Origin: Arcobacter caeni
Lineage (GTDB): Bacteria > Campylobacterota > Campylobacteria > Campylobacterales > Arcobacteraceae
DNA: 64,000 nt
Assembly: GCF_003063245.1 (NCBI RefSeq)
Contig: NZ_MUXE01000002.1
Span: 62,001-126,000 of the forward strand
Direction: 5' to 3'
Part shown: one piece after another, positions 51,529 to 60,363 of the stretch
Layout: each line of letters opens with the position of its first letter
Numbering within the stretch: the first letter of the stretch is position 1
The notes under the pieces: model-generated
What the model was told of the DNA's origin: nothing
Seen by the model: the letters and a program-made list of their open reading frames with translations, nothing else
Database searches by the model: none
Translations under genes and position numbers: made by a program

Positions 51529-53432
51529 AATATTTCCTTAAATGTATATGTGAATGAAGCCCAATTTTTACCTGATTCTAGTTTTATTCCAACATTTTCT
51601 TCGCTACAAATTCTTTTTACTAAATTTAGTCCAAGACCAAAGCCATCTTTTGAAACTTCTTCTCTATAATATTCTTCAAATATTTTTTGAGGATCTAGAA
51701 TTTGAGCAGATTTACTTTCTACAATAAAATCACAATTGTTATTTAGTAATTCTAATTTTATATTTATAATTTCATTTGGAAGAGTATATTTTATTGCATT
51801 TGTTAAATTATTATCTATAATTCTTTGAAGTTTTGTTTCATTGAAATTTAATATAATTTTATGTTTAGAGCTTTTAAATTTAAATTCAGATTTTACTTTT
51901 AGTGCAGAAGATGAAAAAAAATCTATTCTAGCTCTTATAAAATCAACTAAATCTATTTTATGTGATGCTTGGTTTACTTGATCTTTTTTTACTAAATAAC
52001 TCAAATCATCATAAATACTAAAAATATTTTTCATAGCAACTTCAATATTAGATAGATATTTATTTTTCCCAAATTCCATTTCAAACATTTCAATATTTCC
52101 CATAATTACAGATAAGGGAGTATTTGTTTCATGAACAGCATGTTTTAAAAACTGTTTTTGAGAAGTTATTAAATTTTGAGCATAAATATTACCTTCTTCA
52201 AGCTCTTTGGATTGAATATTATAATCAGTAGAGGATTGTTGTATTAAGTGTGTTAATGCTTGTAAACTTTTTGCATGATCACTTAATTTTGTATTTTCAT
52301 TTTCATGTATTGCGTCAGGTTGTGTAGTTGTTTGTTCTTGTTCACTTAAGGCTAATATAGTTAGTGTTTGATTTAAAAGTTCATTTTTCCCTTTATTATG
52401 ATAAAACTCCCCATAGGTAAAAAAACCAGCAGTTGACGCAATTTTTGAAAAAGGTTTTATTTCTATATTTATTAAATCAGGCATATATCTTCGTCTTGCC
52501 ATACATGCATATATAAAAAAAGTTTCTGTATCTTTTATATAACCTTTTGTAAATAAGGACTTCAAAGGATTATTCATAATTAATTCAACATTTCCAAATC
52601 CTAGTTTTACAATATCTCCTTTGTGAAGATTTCCTGCAAAACTTAAACTTCCATCTTCATGTTTTGCAATAACTGCTCTTGCAATTGGAATTTTATTTTT
52701 TTGTACAATTAATGGAAATTCAATTCCGGTTGCAGGAAGTGAACTAGCTACATAAGTACCTAAGTATTTTTCGTAAAAATCTAAAGGAGTAAGTCCTGAA
52801 ATTTTATAAACTCTATTTCCCTCAACCTCTTCAATTTCATGCTCAATTCCAATAGGTGACCAATTAAAATTATAGGCATTAGTAACTTTTAAAGATGTTG
52901 AGTTCAAAGAAACTCCAACTGCTCCTTGTGTTAATATTTTATTTTGACAAGAAATAAATGTTTGCATAAAATCAGCATTATCACCGGCCATTCCACCACA
53001 TACAATTATTTTATCATTGATTGAGCTAATTCCATTTAAAAATTCTTCACCATTTGTTTTTTCTCCATCTGTAAATGTAATTAATAGTTTGGTTTCTTCA
53101 CTACAAAGTGCTGAGGCTAATTTTACACCATTTGAAAAAGAGTCAATTTCATCTACTGAAACGATTTTTAATGTGGTTTTTTCAAATATAGAAATTGCAA
53201 CCACTGTATTTAATGTAGTAATTTGCGAATCATTTATTTCCCCATCTGTCGATGAACCTATACAAATAGCTTGTGGTAACTCTTTTGCGATTACATTTAA
53301 GATATATTCTAAAATATCTTTTTTTTCTCCACAAAATATTTGGATTAATAAATTTTTCTCATTCTTAAAAATAGAGAAATCTATTATTCTTTCGATTGGT
53401 TTTTGATTTAGTGTGTAATTAAATGTTTTCAT
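51525..53432 (-). CDS. soluble FIST-domain histidine kinase
   Basis: 635 residues, no transmembrane helix. FIST N domain about 25-215 (ICIGSSTDGEIND, LLITFTDGEKTNGEEFL, IIVCGGMAGDNADF) and FIST C about 215-345 (ARAVIAKHEDGSLSFAGNLH). Phosphoacceptor box HAVHETNTPLSV (H434), N-box NNLTNAIKYTLP and GFGLGLNLVKR. It detects a cytoplasmic ligand of unknown identity and pairs with the regulator downstream. FIST-type sensor kinases are known in Pseudomonas alcohol-oxidation control. Confidence 0.9.
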   Translation of the reverse strand: MKTFNYTLNQKPIERIIDFSIFKNEKNLLIQIFCGEKKDILEYILNVIAKELPQAICIGSSTDGEINDSQITTLNTVVAISIFEKTTLKIVSVDEIDSFSNGVKLASALCSEETKLLITFTDGEKTNGEEFLNGISSINDKIIVCGGMAGDNADFMQTFISCQNKILTQGAVGVSLNSTSLKVTNAYNFNWSPIGIEHEIEEVEGNRVYKISGLTPLDFYEKYLGTYVASSLPATGIEFPLIVQKNKIPIARAVIAKHEDGSLSFAGNLHKGDIVKLGFGNVELIMNNPLKSLFTKGYIKDTETFFIYACMARRRYMPDLINIEIKPFSKIASTAGFFTYGEFYHNKGKNELLNQTLTILALSEQEQTTTQPDAIHENENTKLSDHAKSLQALTHLIQQSSTDYNIQSKELEEGNIYAQNLITSQKQFLKHAVHETNTPLSVIMGNIEMFEMEFGKNKYLSNIEVAMKNIFSIYDDLSYLVKKDQVNQASHKIDLVDFIRARIDFFSSSALKVKSEFKFKSSKHKIILNFNETKLQRIIDNNLTNAIKYTLPNEIINIKLELLNNNCDFIVESKSAQILDPQKIFEEYYREEVSKDGFGLGLNLVKRICSEENVGIKLESGKNWASFTYTFKEIL

Positions 53433-53501
53433 AGAAAAAGTCTAGCAGATATTTTTAAAAATACAAAGAAAAAAAACTCTTAAAAAGCACGAAAATAAAG
53501 T

Positions 53502-53516
53502 GATTTGTAACAAATC
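53502..53516. promoter_or_regulatory. palindrome in the gap between FIST kinase and aldehyde dehydrogenase genes
   Basis: GATTTGT-A-ACAAATC, a perfect 15-base palindrome about 70 bases before the kinase ATG. It is distinct from the GCTATA repeats next to it and could regulate the kinase operon. Confidence 0.3.
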
Positions 53517-53524
53517 TAATCACT

Positions 53525-53578
53525 GCTATACTCATGCTATACTATAGCTTTATTCACGCTATACTTCTCGTGTAGAAT
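53525..53578 (+). promoter_or_regulatory. four-repeat GCTATA promoter of the aldehyde dehydrogenase gene
   Basis: GCTATA at 53525 and 53536, GCTTTA at 53547, GCTATA at 53558: exact 11-bp period. -10 TAGAAT (53573-53578) starts 15 bases after the start of the last. Leader about 67 bases. Confidence 0.78.
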
Positions 53579-53651
53579 TTCATTAAGCGAAAAGATAAGT
53601 TAATAAAATTAACGACTTTTTCCAAAAAAAAATAAATAAAAAGGGTATAAA

Positions 53652-55148
53652 ATGATCTATAGTAAACCAACATATAAAGCACAATATGAAAACTTCATTG
53701 GTGGAGAATGGCTAGCTCCAATTAGTGGTGAGTATTTTGACAATATTTCTCCAGTTGATGGTGAAGTTTTAACAAGAATTCCAAGATCAAATGAAAAAGA
53801 TTGTGAAGCTGCTATTTTAGCTGCTGATAAAGCATTTCAATCATTCAAACATACATCAGTTGTTGAAAGAAGTACTTTATTAAATAAAATTGCAGATGCA
53901 ATTGAATCAAATTTAGTAAATATTGCAATTGCAGAAACTTTAGATAATGGAAAAGCAGTTAGAGAAACACTAGCTGCTGATGTTCCATTAGTTGTGGATC
54001 ATTTTAGATATTTTGCATCAGTTATAAGAGCAGAATCTGGAACAGTTTCTGATATAGATGAAAATACAATTTCACAAGAAATTCATGAGCCATTTGGTGT
54101 TGTTGCTCAAATCATTCCTTGGAATTTTCCATTATTAATGGCTGCTTGGAAATTAGCACCTGCATTAGCTGCTGGAAATTGTGTTGTAATGAAACCAGCA
54201 AGTGCTACTCCTATGTCAATTTTAATTCTAATGGAAACAATTCAATCAGTATTACCAAAGGGTGTTATTAACATCATTAATGGTGCAGGTGGAAAAATTG
54301 GTAAATATTTATCAACACATGAATTAGTAAAAAAAGTAGGATTCACAGGTGAAACTACAACTGGCCAATTAATTATGCAATATGCAACTGAAAATATTAT
54401 TCCTTCAACTTTAGAACTTGGTGGAAAATCACCAAATATTTTCTTAGAATCAATCATGGACGCGGATGATGAATTCTTTGATAAAGCAATTGAAGGTTTA
54501 GTTTTATTTGCATTTAATTCAGGAGAAGTTTGTACTTGTCCGTCAAGAGCATTAATTCAAGAGTCAATTTATGAGCCATTTATGGCAAGAGTACTTGAAA
54601 GAGTAAAAGCTATTAAATTAGGAAATCCTTTAGATACAGATTGTATGATGGGTGCTCAATGTTCTTTAAATCAAAAAGAAAAAATTACTGAATATATCAA
54701 AATTGGTAAAGAAGAGGGTGCTGAATTATTAATCGGTGGTGATGTTTACGAATCAGAAACTAATCCAAATGGTTTTTATATTCAACCAACTTTATTTAAA
54801 GGTCACAACAAAATGAGAATTTTCCAAGAAGAAATTTTTGGTCCAGTTCTAGCAGTTACAACTTTTAAAGATGAAGAAGAAGCATTAGCAATTGCAAATG
54901 ATACTATTTATGGTTTAGGTTCAGGTGTTTGGTCAAGAGATGCTCACCAATTACATAAATTCTCAAGAGGAATTGAAGCTGGTAGAGTTTGGGTAAATTG
55001 TTATCATATCTATCCATCACATGCATCATTCGGTGGATACAAAAAATCAGGTATCGGAAGAGAAACTCATATGATGATGTTAAACTCTTACAGACATACA
55101 AAAAATATTTTAACTTCTTACAATAAAAATAAATTAGGATTCTTTTAG
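53652..55148 (+). CDS. NAD-dependent aldehyde dehydrogenase (acetaldehyde type, ExaC/AcoD-like)
   Basis: 498 residues. NAD fold with IIPWNFPLLMAAWKLAPALA and GFTGETTTG, active-site ELGGKSPNIF and catalytic C294 in SGEVCTCPSR. It oxidises the aldehyde made by the quinoprotein dehydrogenase to the acid, in the cytoplasm. The four-repeat promoter ties it to the PQQ regulon; DUF779 follows, the usual partner of this aldehyde dehydrogenase type. Confidence 0.92.
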   Translation: MIYSKPTYKAQYENFIGGEWLAPISGEYFDNISPVDGEVLTRIPRSNEKDCEAAILAADKAFQSFKHTSVVERSTLLNKIADAIESNLVNIAIAETLDNGKAVRETLAADVPLVVDHFRYFASVIRAESGTVSDIDENTISQEIHEPFGVVAQIIPWNFPLLMAAWKLAPALAAGNCVVMKPASATPMSILILMETIQSVLPKGVINIINGAGGKIGKYLSTHELVKKVGFTGETTTGQLIMQYATENIIPSTLELGGKSPNIFLESIMDADDEFFDKAIEGLVLFAFNSGEVCTCPSRALIQESIYEPFMARVLERVKAIKLGNPLDTDCMMGAQCSLNQKEKITEYIKIGKEEGAELLIGGDVYESETNPNGFYIQPTLFKGHNKMRIFQEEIFGPVLAVTTFKDEEEALAIANDTIYGLGSGVWSRDAHQLHKFSRGIEAGRVWVNCYHIYPSHASFGGYKKSGIGRETHMMMLNSYRHTKNILTSYNKNKLGFF

Positions 55149-55172
55149 GATTTAATTCTAGAAGAAAATCGC

Positions 55173-55209
55173 AAAAACCCATAGAAAGTTCTCCTCTATG
55201 GGTTTTTTT
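55173..55209 (+). terminator. terminator between aldehyde dehydrogenase and DUF779 genes
   Basis: Twelve-base arms 55173-55184 and 55195-55206 (AAAAACCCATAG / CTATGGGTTTTT) with a 10-base loop and a T-run ending at 55209. Confidence 0.8.
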
Positions 55210-55229
55210 CGTTGTGTAAAGGATATAAA

Positions 55230-55604
55230 ATGTCAACACAAAGAGTAGATGTAACACCTGCCGCTGCAGAAGTTATAGAAAAATTAAAAGAGTTACATGG
55301 TGAATTAGTATTTAACCAAAGTGGTGGTTGCTGTGATGGAACTGCTCCTATGTGTTATGAAAAAGGTGATTTTTATGTTCCTAGTCGAAATGTAAAAATG
55401 GGTGAAATTTGTGGTTGTGAGTTTTTTATAGATAAAGACCAATTTGAATATTTTAAACACTCTTTTATTACTATAGATGTTCGAGAAGAAAAAGCTGCTT
55501 TTGGGAATTCATTTTCTCTAGAAATAGACTTGGGTTATCAGTTTATTACAAAATCAAGAATCTTTACTGATGAAGAATATGCTTCTTTAGAAAAAATAGA
55601 TTAA
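55230..55604 (+). CDS. DUF779 protein, aldehyde dehydrogenase partner
   Basis: 124 residues from the ATG at 55230 (AAAGGAT ahead). FNQSGGCCDGTAPMCY is the DUF779 hallmark, with further Cys in GEICGCEFFID; the cysteines suggest metal binding. DUF779 genes regularly adjoin AcoD-type aldehyde dehydrogenases. Function unproven. A terminator separates it from the dehydrogenase, so expression would rely on read-through or an unseen promoter. Confidence 0.88.
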   Translation: MSTQRVDVTPAAAEVIEKLKELHGELVFNQSGGCCDGTAPMCYEKGDFYVPSRNVKMGEICGCEFFIDKDQFEYFKHSFITIDVREEKAAFGNSFSLEIDLGYQFITKSRIFTDEEYASLEKID

Positions 55605-55610
55605 AAAAAA

Positions 55611-55638
55611 GGGAAAGAGTAAAACTCTTTCCCTTTTT
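55611..55638. terminator. bidirectional terminator between DUF779 and cold-shock genes
   Basis: Ten-base stem GGGAAAGAGT / ACTCTTTCCC with a 3-base loop, eight A before and five T after, serving both convergent genes. Confidence 0.9.
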
Positions 55639-55655
55639 AAACAGTAAAGCTAAAA

Positions 55656-55874
55656 TTATAAAGCTGTAACGTTTTCTGCTTGTAAACCTTTTTCACCTTG
55701 ACCAACTTCAAAAGTTACTTTTTGACCGTCATTTAATGAAACTCTTCCATAACCAGAATTGTTGATGTTTCTGTAATGTACGAATACATCTTTACCACCA
55801 TTTTCTTGCTCGATAAAACCATAACCTTTTTCGCTATTAAACCATTTTACTGTTCCGTTTACTAATGTTGCCAT
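55656..55874 (-). CDS. cspA: cold-shock protein
   Basis: 72 residues, typical Csp: [15 protein letters not shown] (RNP1) and [11 protein letters not shown] (RNP2). It binds single-stranded RNA and DNA. AAAGGAG precedes the ATG. A probable promoter with an extended -10 at 56028-56033 gives a leader of about 146 bases, in line with cold-regulated csp genes. Confidence 0.96.
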   Translation of the reverse strand: MATLVNGTVKWFNSEKGYGFIEQENGGKDVFVHYRNINNSGYGRVSLNDGQKVTFEVGQGEKGLQAENVTAL

Positions 55875-56027
55875 TGTAACTCCTTTTCTTTTTTGTTAAA
55901 ATATACTTCATTTCTAAAGTGTTGAAGATATAAAATTGAGAATTCTTTAGATTGAGTGTACTTAAAACTAGCGTTACAAGAAAAACATAAACTATAGATG
56001 AACCCTAAACCATCATTCAATACAGAA

Positions 56028-56036
56028 ATTATAGCA
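56028..56036 (-). promoter_or_regulatory. extended -10 promoter of the cold-shock gene
   Basis: Minus-strand TGCTATAAT, a consensus extended -10. The implied start near 56021 leaves a leader of about 146 bases. Confidence 0.5.
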
Positions 56037-56092
56037 CAAAAATTAAAAAAAAAACTTTTTTCATAAATTTTTTTTCTTTTTTATAAAAATAT

Positions 56093-56485
56093 CTATTTTT
56101 TTGCCTCTTCATTTGTCACTAAAGCTAGGTTTTTCAGATCATACTTTTGTAATAAATCTAATATTTTTACTACTCTTTCATACTCTACTTTTTTATCAAT
56201 CCTTACAATTACGGCTTTTTCTTTGTTTTTTATAGCTTTTAGATTATCTTCTAAAGATGCAAAAGATACTTCGATACCTTTAATAGCTAATTTATTTTTA
56301 CTAAGTTCAATAAAAATTTGTTCATCATCAATTTTCATTTCTTTTGCATTTGATGTTGGTAAATCTAAGATAAGTGCTAGTTCTTCTTTCTTAAAAACAG
56401 AAGTTACTATGAAAAATATTAAAAGAATAAAAACAACATCAATAACAGGTGTTAAATCTAAACCTAATGATTCTCTTCTTTTCAT
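56093..56485 (-). CDS. exbD: biopolymer transport protein ExbD
   Basis: 130 residues from the ATG at 56485, which follows the exbB stop directly (a TTG at 56500 would overlap exbB). One transmembrane helix (about 15-35) with the functional Asp in LDLTPVIDVVFILL, then a periplasmic domain. Together with ExbB it powers TonB-dependent outer-membrane uptake. Confidence 0.9.
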   Translation of the reverse strand: MKRRESLGLDLTPVIDVVFILLIFFIVTSVFKKEELALILDLPTSNAKEMKIDDEQIFIELSKNKLAIKGIEVSFASLEDNLKAIKNKEKAVIVRIDKKVEYERVVKILDLLQKYDLKNLALVTNEEAKK

Positions 56486-56486
56486 T

Positions 56487-56960
56487 TTAGTTATTTCCAA
56501 CTAGCTCTTTTTTTGCTTTTAGTTCTATATTATCAATCATTACAATAAAGTGATTGTAAGCAATTTGATGAGGAATTGCTACAATAATTCCAGCAATTGT
56601 AGTGATTAAGGCTATTCCTATTCCACTTGAAAAAATAGTTGGATCACCTAATCCTTTTACTGTAATTTCTTCAAAAGATATATAAACTCCAATAACTGTT
56701 CCTAAAAGACCTAATAAAGGAGAGATAATTGCAATATTTTTTATAACAGTAAGTCCGCTTTCTAGTTTTTTTACTTCATATTCAATTTGAGCAGGAACAG
56801 ATGTTTCTTGAGTTATTTTTCTTTTTATATCAGAAAGTATTTTATTTTTTCTAGGAAGTGTGAAGGCTTTCCATAAGATTATAGTAAATCCAATTATATT
56901 TAATATAATTAAAATATAAACAATAATTCCACCCTTATCTATATAACTCATTAAATTCAT
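56487..56960 (-). CDS. exbB: biopolymer transport protein ExbB (MotA/TolQ/ExbB family)
   Basis: 157 residues if translated from the ATG at 56960 (GGGG ahead; an ATG at 56975 has no visible site). Three transmembrane helices, with the family's ISPLLGLLGTVIGVYISFEE and IGIALITTIAGIIVAIPHQI. Proton channel partner of ExbD; no tonB adjoins. Confidence 0.88.
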   Translation of the reverse strand: MNLMSYIDKGGIIVYILIILNIIGFTIILWKAFTLPRKNKILSDIKRKITQETSVPAQIEYEVKKLESGLTVIKNIAIISPLLGLLGTVIGVYISFEEITVKGLGDPTIFSSGIGIALITTIAGIIVAIPHQIAYNHFIVMIDNIELKAKKELVGNN

Positions 56961-57023
56961 ATTAACCCCAATCATTTTTTTGTATTGTACAAAATTTTTA
57001 TTAATAGATGGTACAATTTAGCC

Positions 57024-57884
57024 ATGAACTACACAAATTCACAAATTCACGAAGTAACTTTTAACAAACAAAAATATTTTATAAAAAGAGATGATTTATT
57101 AAATCCTGATTTCTCTGGAAATAAAGCTAGAAAATTTTATTATTACTTAATAAATGATTTTCCTAATATAAAAAAAGTAGTATCGCATGGCTCAAGCCAA
57201 TCAAATGCGATGTATTCTTTATCTGTTTTATGTAAATTAAAAAATTGGCAATTTGATTATTATGTTGACCATACAGCATCATTTTTAAAAGAAAATCCAA
57301 GTGGAAATTATAAATATGCAATAAAAAATTCAATGAATATAATAGAAAGTAAACTACCAGATTTTTTTGATAAAGAAACTTTATTTATAAATGAAGGTGG
57401 AGCATTAGCGCAAGCAGCTTACGGTATAGAAATTTTAGCCAATGAGATAAAACTTTGGATAAATCAAAATAATATAAAAAATATAAAAATTTTTCTTCCA
57501 AGTGGTACTGGAACTACAGCTCTTTTTTTACAAAAATTTCTTCCTTTTGAAGTATTAACTTGTGCTTGTGTTGGAAATGAAGAATATTTGATAAAACAGT
57601 TTGAATCTCTTGAAAAGAATTATCATCCAACAATTATAAAAACAGATAAAAAATACTATTTTGGTAAGCTTTATAAAGAGTTTTATGAAATACATAATGA
57701 ACTTTTAAATCAAACAAAAATAGAGTTTGATTTTCTTTATGATAGTTTAGGTTGGATTTGTTTTGAAAATTATGTGAAACAATTAAAAGAAGAAAATACA
57801 ACTTTTTTATATATTCATCAAGGTGGAATTATTGGAAATGAATCAATGTATGATAGATATAAACACAAATATTCTTTAATATAA
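57024..57884 (+). CDS. PLP-dependent D-cysteine desulfhydrase / ACC deaminase-like protein
   Basis: 286 residues from the ATG at 57024. FIKRDDLLNPDFSGNKARKF contains the PLP lysine (GNKARK), then SHGSSQSNAMYSL and LPSGTGTTALFL for the phosphate loop. The fold type II family includes D-cysteine desulfhydrase and 1-aminocyclopropane-1-carboxylate deaminase; the substrate cannot be read from sequence. No strong ribosome site. Confidence 0.82.
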   Translation: MNYTNSQIHEVTFNKQKYFIKRDDLLNPDFSGNKARKFYYYLINDFPNIKKVVSHGSSQSNAMYSLSVLCKLKNWQFDYYVDHTASFLKENPSGNYKYAIKNSMNIIESKLPDFFDKETLFINEGGALAQAAYGIEILANEIKLWINQNNIKNIKIFLPSGTGTTALFLQKFLPFEVLTCACVGNEEYLIKQFESLEKNYHPTIIKTDKKYYFGKLYKEFYEIHNELLNQTKIEFDFLYDSLGWICFENYVKQLKEENTTFLYIHQGGIIGNESMYDRYKHKYSLI

Positions 57885-57903
57885 AAAAAGATAGTATTCC
57901 ATT

Positions 57904-59832
57904 ATGTTATCAAAAAAAGAAATCAAACTTATTAAATTTATTAAATATACGCCTATTTTTATAGTAGGAATTATTTGTCTTATTATTACTACTCTTTTAT
58001 CTATTGAAAAGAATATCTCTTTAAAACAAGATTTAGAAAATTTACAAAAAGATTATTTAGAGAAAAATAGAGAAATTATAAAAAATGAAGTACAAAAAGT
58101 TTTTGATTATATTGAACATAAAAAACTAAATAGTGAAGAAGATTTAAGAAAAAACCTAAAAGCAAGAGTTGAAGAAGCTTCTTCTTTGGCCAATTATATT
58201 TATGAAAAATATAAAGATAAAGAGAGTAAAGAACAAATTATTAATAGAATAAAAGATTCTTTAAGAGCTATTAGATTTAATGATAATCGTGGATATTTTT
58301 ATATAAATAGTATGGAAGGAATTAATATTCTTCATCCTATTAACCCAGAATTTGAAAATAAATCGGCTATTAATTATAAAGATAGTTTTGGAAATTTTGT
58401 TTTACAAGATGTAATAAAAAATTTAAAAAATAAAAAAGAGTCTTTTACAACAATCTATTGGCAGAAACCAGAAAATCCAAATCGTCAATATAAAAAAATC
58501 ACTTTTAATAAAATTTTTGAACCATATAATTTTATTATAGGAACAGGTGAGTATTTAAATGATTTTGAAAATATAACAAAAGAAGAAGTTTTATCTTATG
58601 TTTCAACTATTAAATATGATAAGAATGGTTATGTTTTTGTTGTTGATAAAGATGGATTATATTTAAGTCATCTTGATAAATCTTATAATGGATTAAATAG
58701 AATAGAATTAAAAGATAAAAATGGATTTATGATTACAAAAGAGATTGTAGAACTTGCAAAAAATGGTAATAGTGGATATTTGAAATATATTGCAACAGTA
58801 AAACCAGAAACAAAACTTTCATCTGAGAAAATAACCTATGTAAAAGGTTTTAAAGATTGGGATTGGGCAATTGCGACAGGTTTTTATACAGATGAATTAG
58901 AAAAGCAAATTATTGAAAAACAAATACAAATAAAAGATAGATATACAAAAAATTTGATAAATTTATTTTTGATAAGCCTTTTTTTAACAGCTATTTTTCT
59001 TGTCATTTCTTTTTATATTTCAAAAAAGTTTGAAAAAAGATTTTATAAATATAAAGACCAAGTTTTTAGTTATATTAAAAAAAGCAGAGAAAAAGATACT
59101 ATTCTTGCCCAACAATCAAAAATGGCAGCAATGGGAGAAATGCTTGAAAATATTGCCCATCAATGGAGACAACCATTAAGTACAATTTCTACAATTTCTA
59201 CTGGAATTAAAATTCAATATGAATATTCAGAGATAAAAAAAGAAGAAGTTATAAAATCAATGAATACAATAGCCACAACTACAAAATATTTATCACAAAC
59301 TATTGATGATTTTAGGGATTATTTTAATCCTAAAAAAGAAGCTAGAGATTTTAATCTTAGAAATGTTTTTGAAAAAGTTTCAGATTTATTGGAACCTCAA
59401 TTGCATTTAAAAGATATTCAAGTAATAAAAGATATTGATGATGTTACTATTTTTGGAATGGAAAATGAGTTTTTACAAGTAATAATAAATATTTTAAATA
59501 ATTCAAAAGATGAATTTGAAAGAAAAGAGTTTGAGAAAAAATATATATTTATTGATACAAAAATTACACGAGATGAAATAATAATTAGTATAAAAGATAA
59601 TGCAGGTGGAATTGAAAAAGATATTATAAATAGAGTGTTTGAACCATATTTTACAACTAAATTTAAATCAAAAGGCACAGGAATTGGTCTTTATATGTCA
59701 AAAGAAATTATAGAAAAACATATGAAAGGGAATCTTAGTGTTAAAAATGAAAATTATCTTTATAAAGAAAATAATTACGCTGGAGCTAATTTTTCAATAA
59801 TATTTCCTAATAAACAAAAAATATTTAAATAA
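57904..59832 (+). CDS. Cache-domain membrane histidine kinase
   Basis: 642 residues. Transmembrane helices at about 13-33 and 347-368 enclose a double Cache periplasmic sensor (FNDNRGYFYINSMEGINILH near residue 120, YDKNGYVFVVDKDGLYLSH near 238). Phosphoacceptor IAHQWRQPLSTIS, then ILNNSKDEF, IKDNAGGI and GTGIGLYMSK. Such kinases sense small organic ligands. No regulator gene adjoins. Confidence 0.9.
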   Translation: MLSKKEIKLIKFIKYTPIFIVGIICLIITTLLSIEKNISLKQDLENLQKDYLEKNREIIKNEVQKVFDYIEHKKLNSEEDLRKNLKARVEEASSLANYIYEKYKDKESKEQIINRIKDSLRAIRFNDNRGYFYINSMEGINILHPINPEFENKSAINYKDSFGNFVLQDVIKNLKNKKESFTTIYWQKPENPNRQYKKITFNKIFEPYNFIIGTGEYLNDFENITKEEVLSYVSTIKYDKNGYVFVVDKDGLYLSHLDKSYNGLNRIELKDKNGFMITKEIVELAKNGNSGYLKYIATVKPETKLSSEKITYVKGFKDWDWAIATGFYTDELEKQIIEKQIQIKDRYTKNLINLFLISLFLTAIFLVISFYISKKFEKRFYKYKDQVFSYIKKSREKDTILAQQSKMAAMGEMLENIAHQWRQPLSTISTISTGIKIQYEYSEIKKEEVIKSMNTIATTTKYLSQTIDDFRDYFNPKKEARDFNLRNVFEKVSDLLEPQLHLKDIQVIKDIDDVTIFGMENEFLQVIINILNNSKDEFERKEFEKKYIFIDTKITRDEIIISIKDNAGGIEKDIINRVFEPYFTTKFKSKGTGIGLYMSKEIIEKHMKGNLSVKNENYLYKENNYAGANFSIIFPNKQKIFK

Positions 59833-59853
59833 GTTTAGATATAATCCAAAACT

Positions 59854-60363
59854 ATGAAAAAGAACAATATAATATTAATAGGTTTTATGGGTGTTGGTAA
59901 GGGTACAGTAGCTCGTGCATTGGTTAAAAAATCAAATATGTTTGCTATTGATACTGATGATTTAATTGAAAGTATGGAAAACCGAAGAATCAAAAAGATT
60001 TTTGAAGTTGAGGGAGAGCCATATTTTAGAAATTTAGAAAAAAAGGCTGCTTTATGGTTGGAAAAAAGTGTTTTTGACACAATTATTTCAACAGGTGGTG
60101 GATTTTATAAACAAGAAAATATAAATAAAATTGGAAAAGTTGTTTATTTAAAATCATCATTCCAAGGTATTTTAGACAGAATAAATAATGCACCAAATGC
60201 AGAAAATAAATTGAAAAAAAGACCACTTTTACAAAATATGGAAGAGGCTTTAAAACTTTATAATTTAAGAGCAAAAGAGTATGAAAAAGTTGCAAAAATT
60301 ATAGTTGATGTTGAAAATAAAGATATAAAAGATATTGTAAAAGAGATTTTAGGACAAATATAA
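59854..60363 (+). CDS. aroK: shikimate kinase
   Basis: 169 residues. P-loop GFMGVGKGTVAR at residues 9-20 (Gly replaces the usual Ser), shikimate-binding DTDDLIE and STGGGFY, lid region near KKRPLL. It phosphorylates shikimate for aromatic amino-acid synthesis. It ends at the hisD start. Confidence 0.93.
   Translation: MKKNNIILIGFMGVGKGTVARALVKKSNMFAIDTDDLIESMENRRIKKIFEVEGEPYFRNLEKKAALWLEKSVFDTIISTGGGFYKQENINKIGKVVYLKSSFQGILDRINNAPNAENKLKKRPLLQNMEEALKLYNLRAKEYEKVAKIIVDVENKDIKDIVKEILGQI

Noticed and set aside
56028-56036. GCTATAAT upstream of the cold-shock gene as another PQQ-regulon site
   Set aside because: Single copy only; the bases are explained by an extended -10 promoter (TGCTATAAT).
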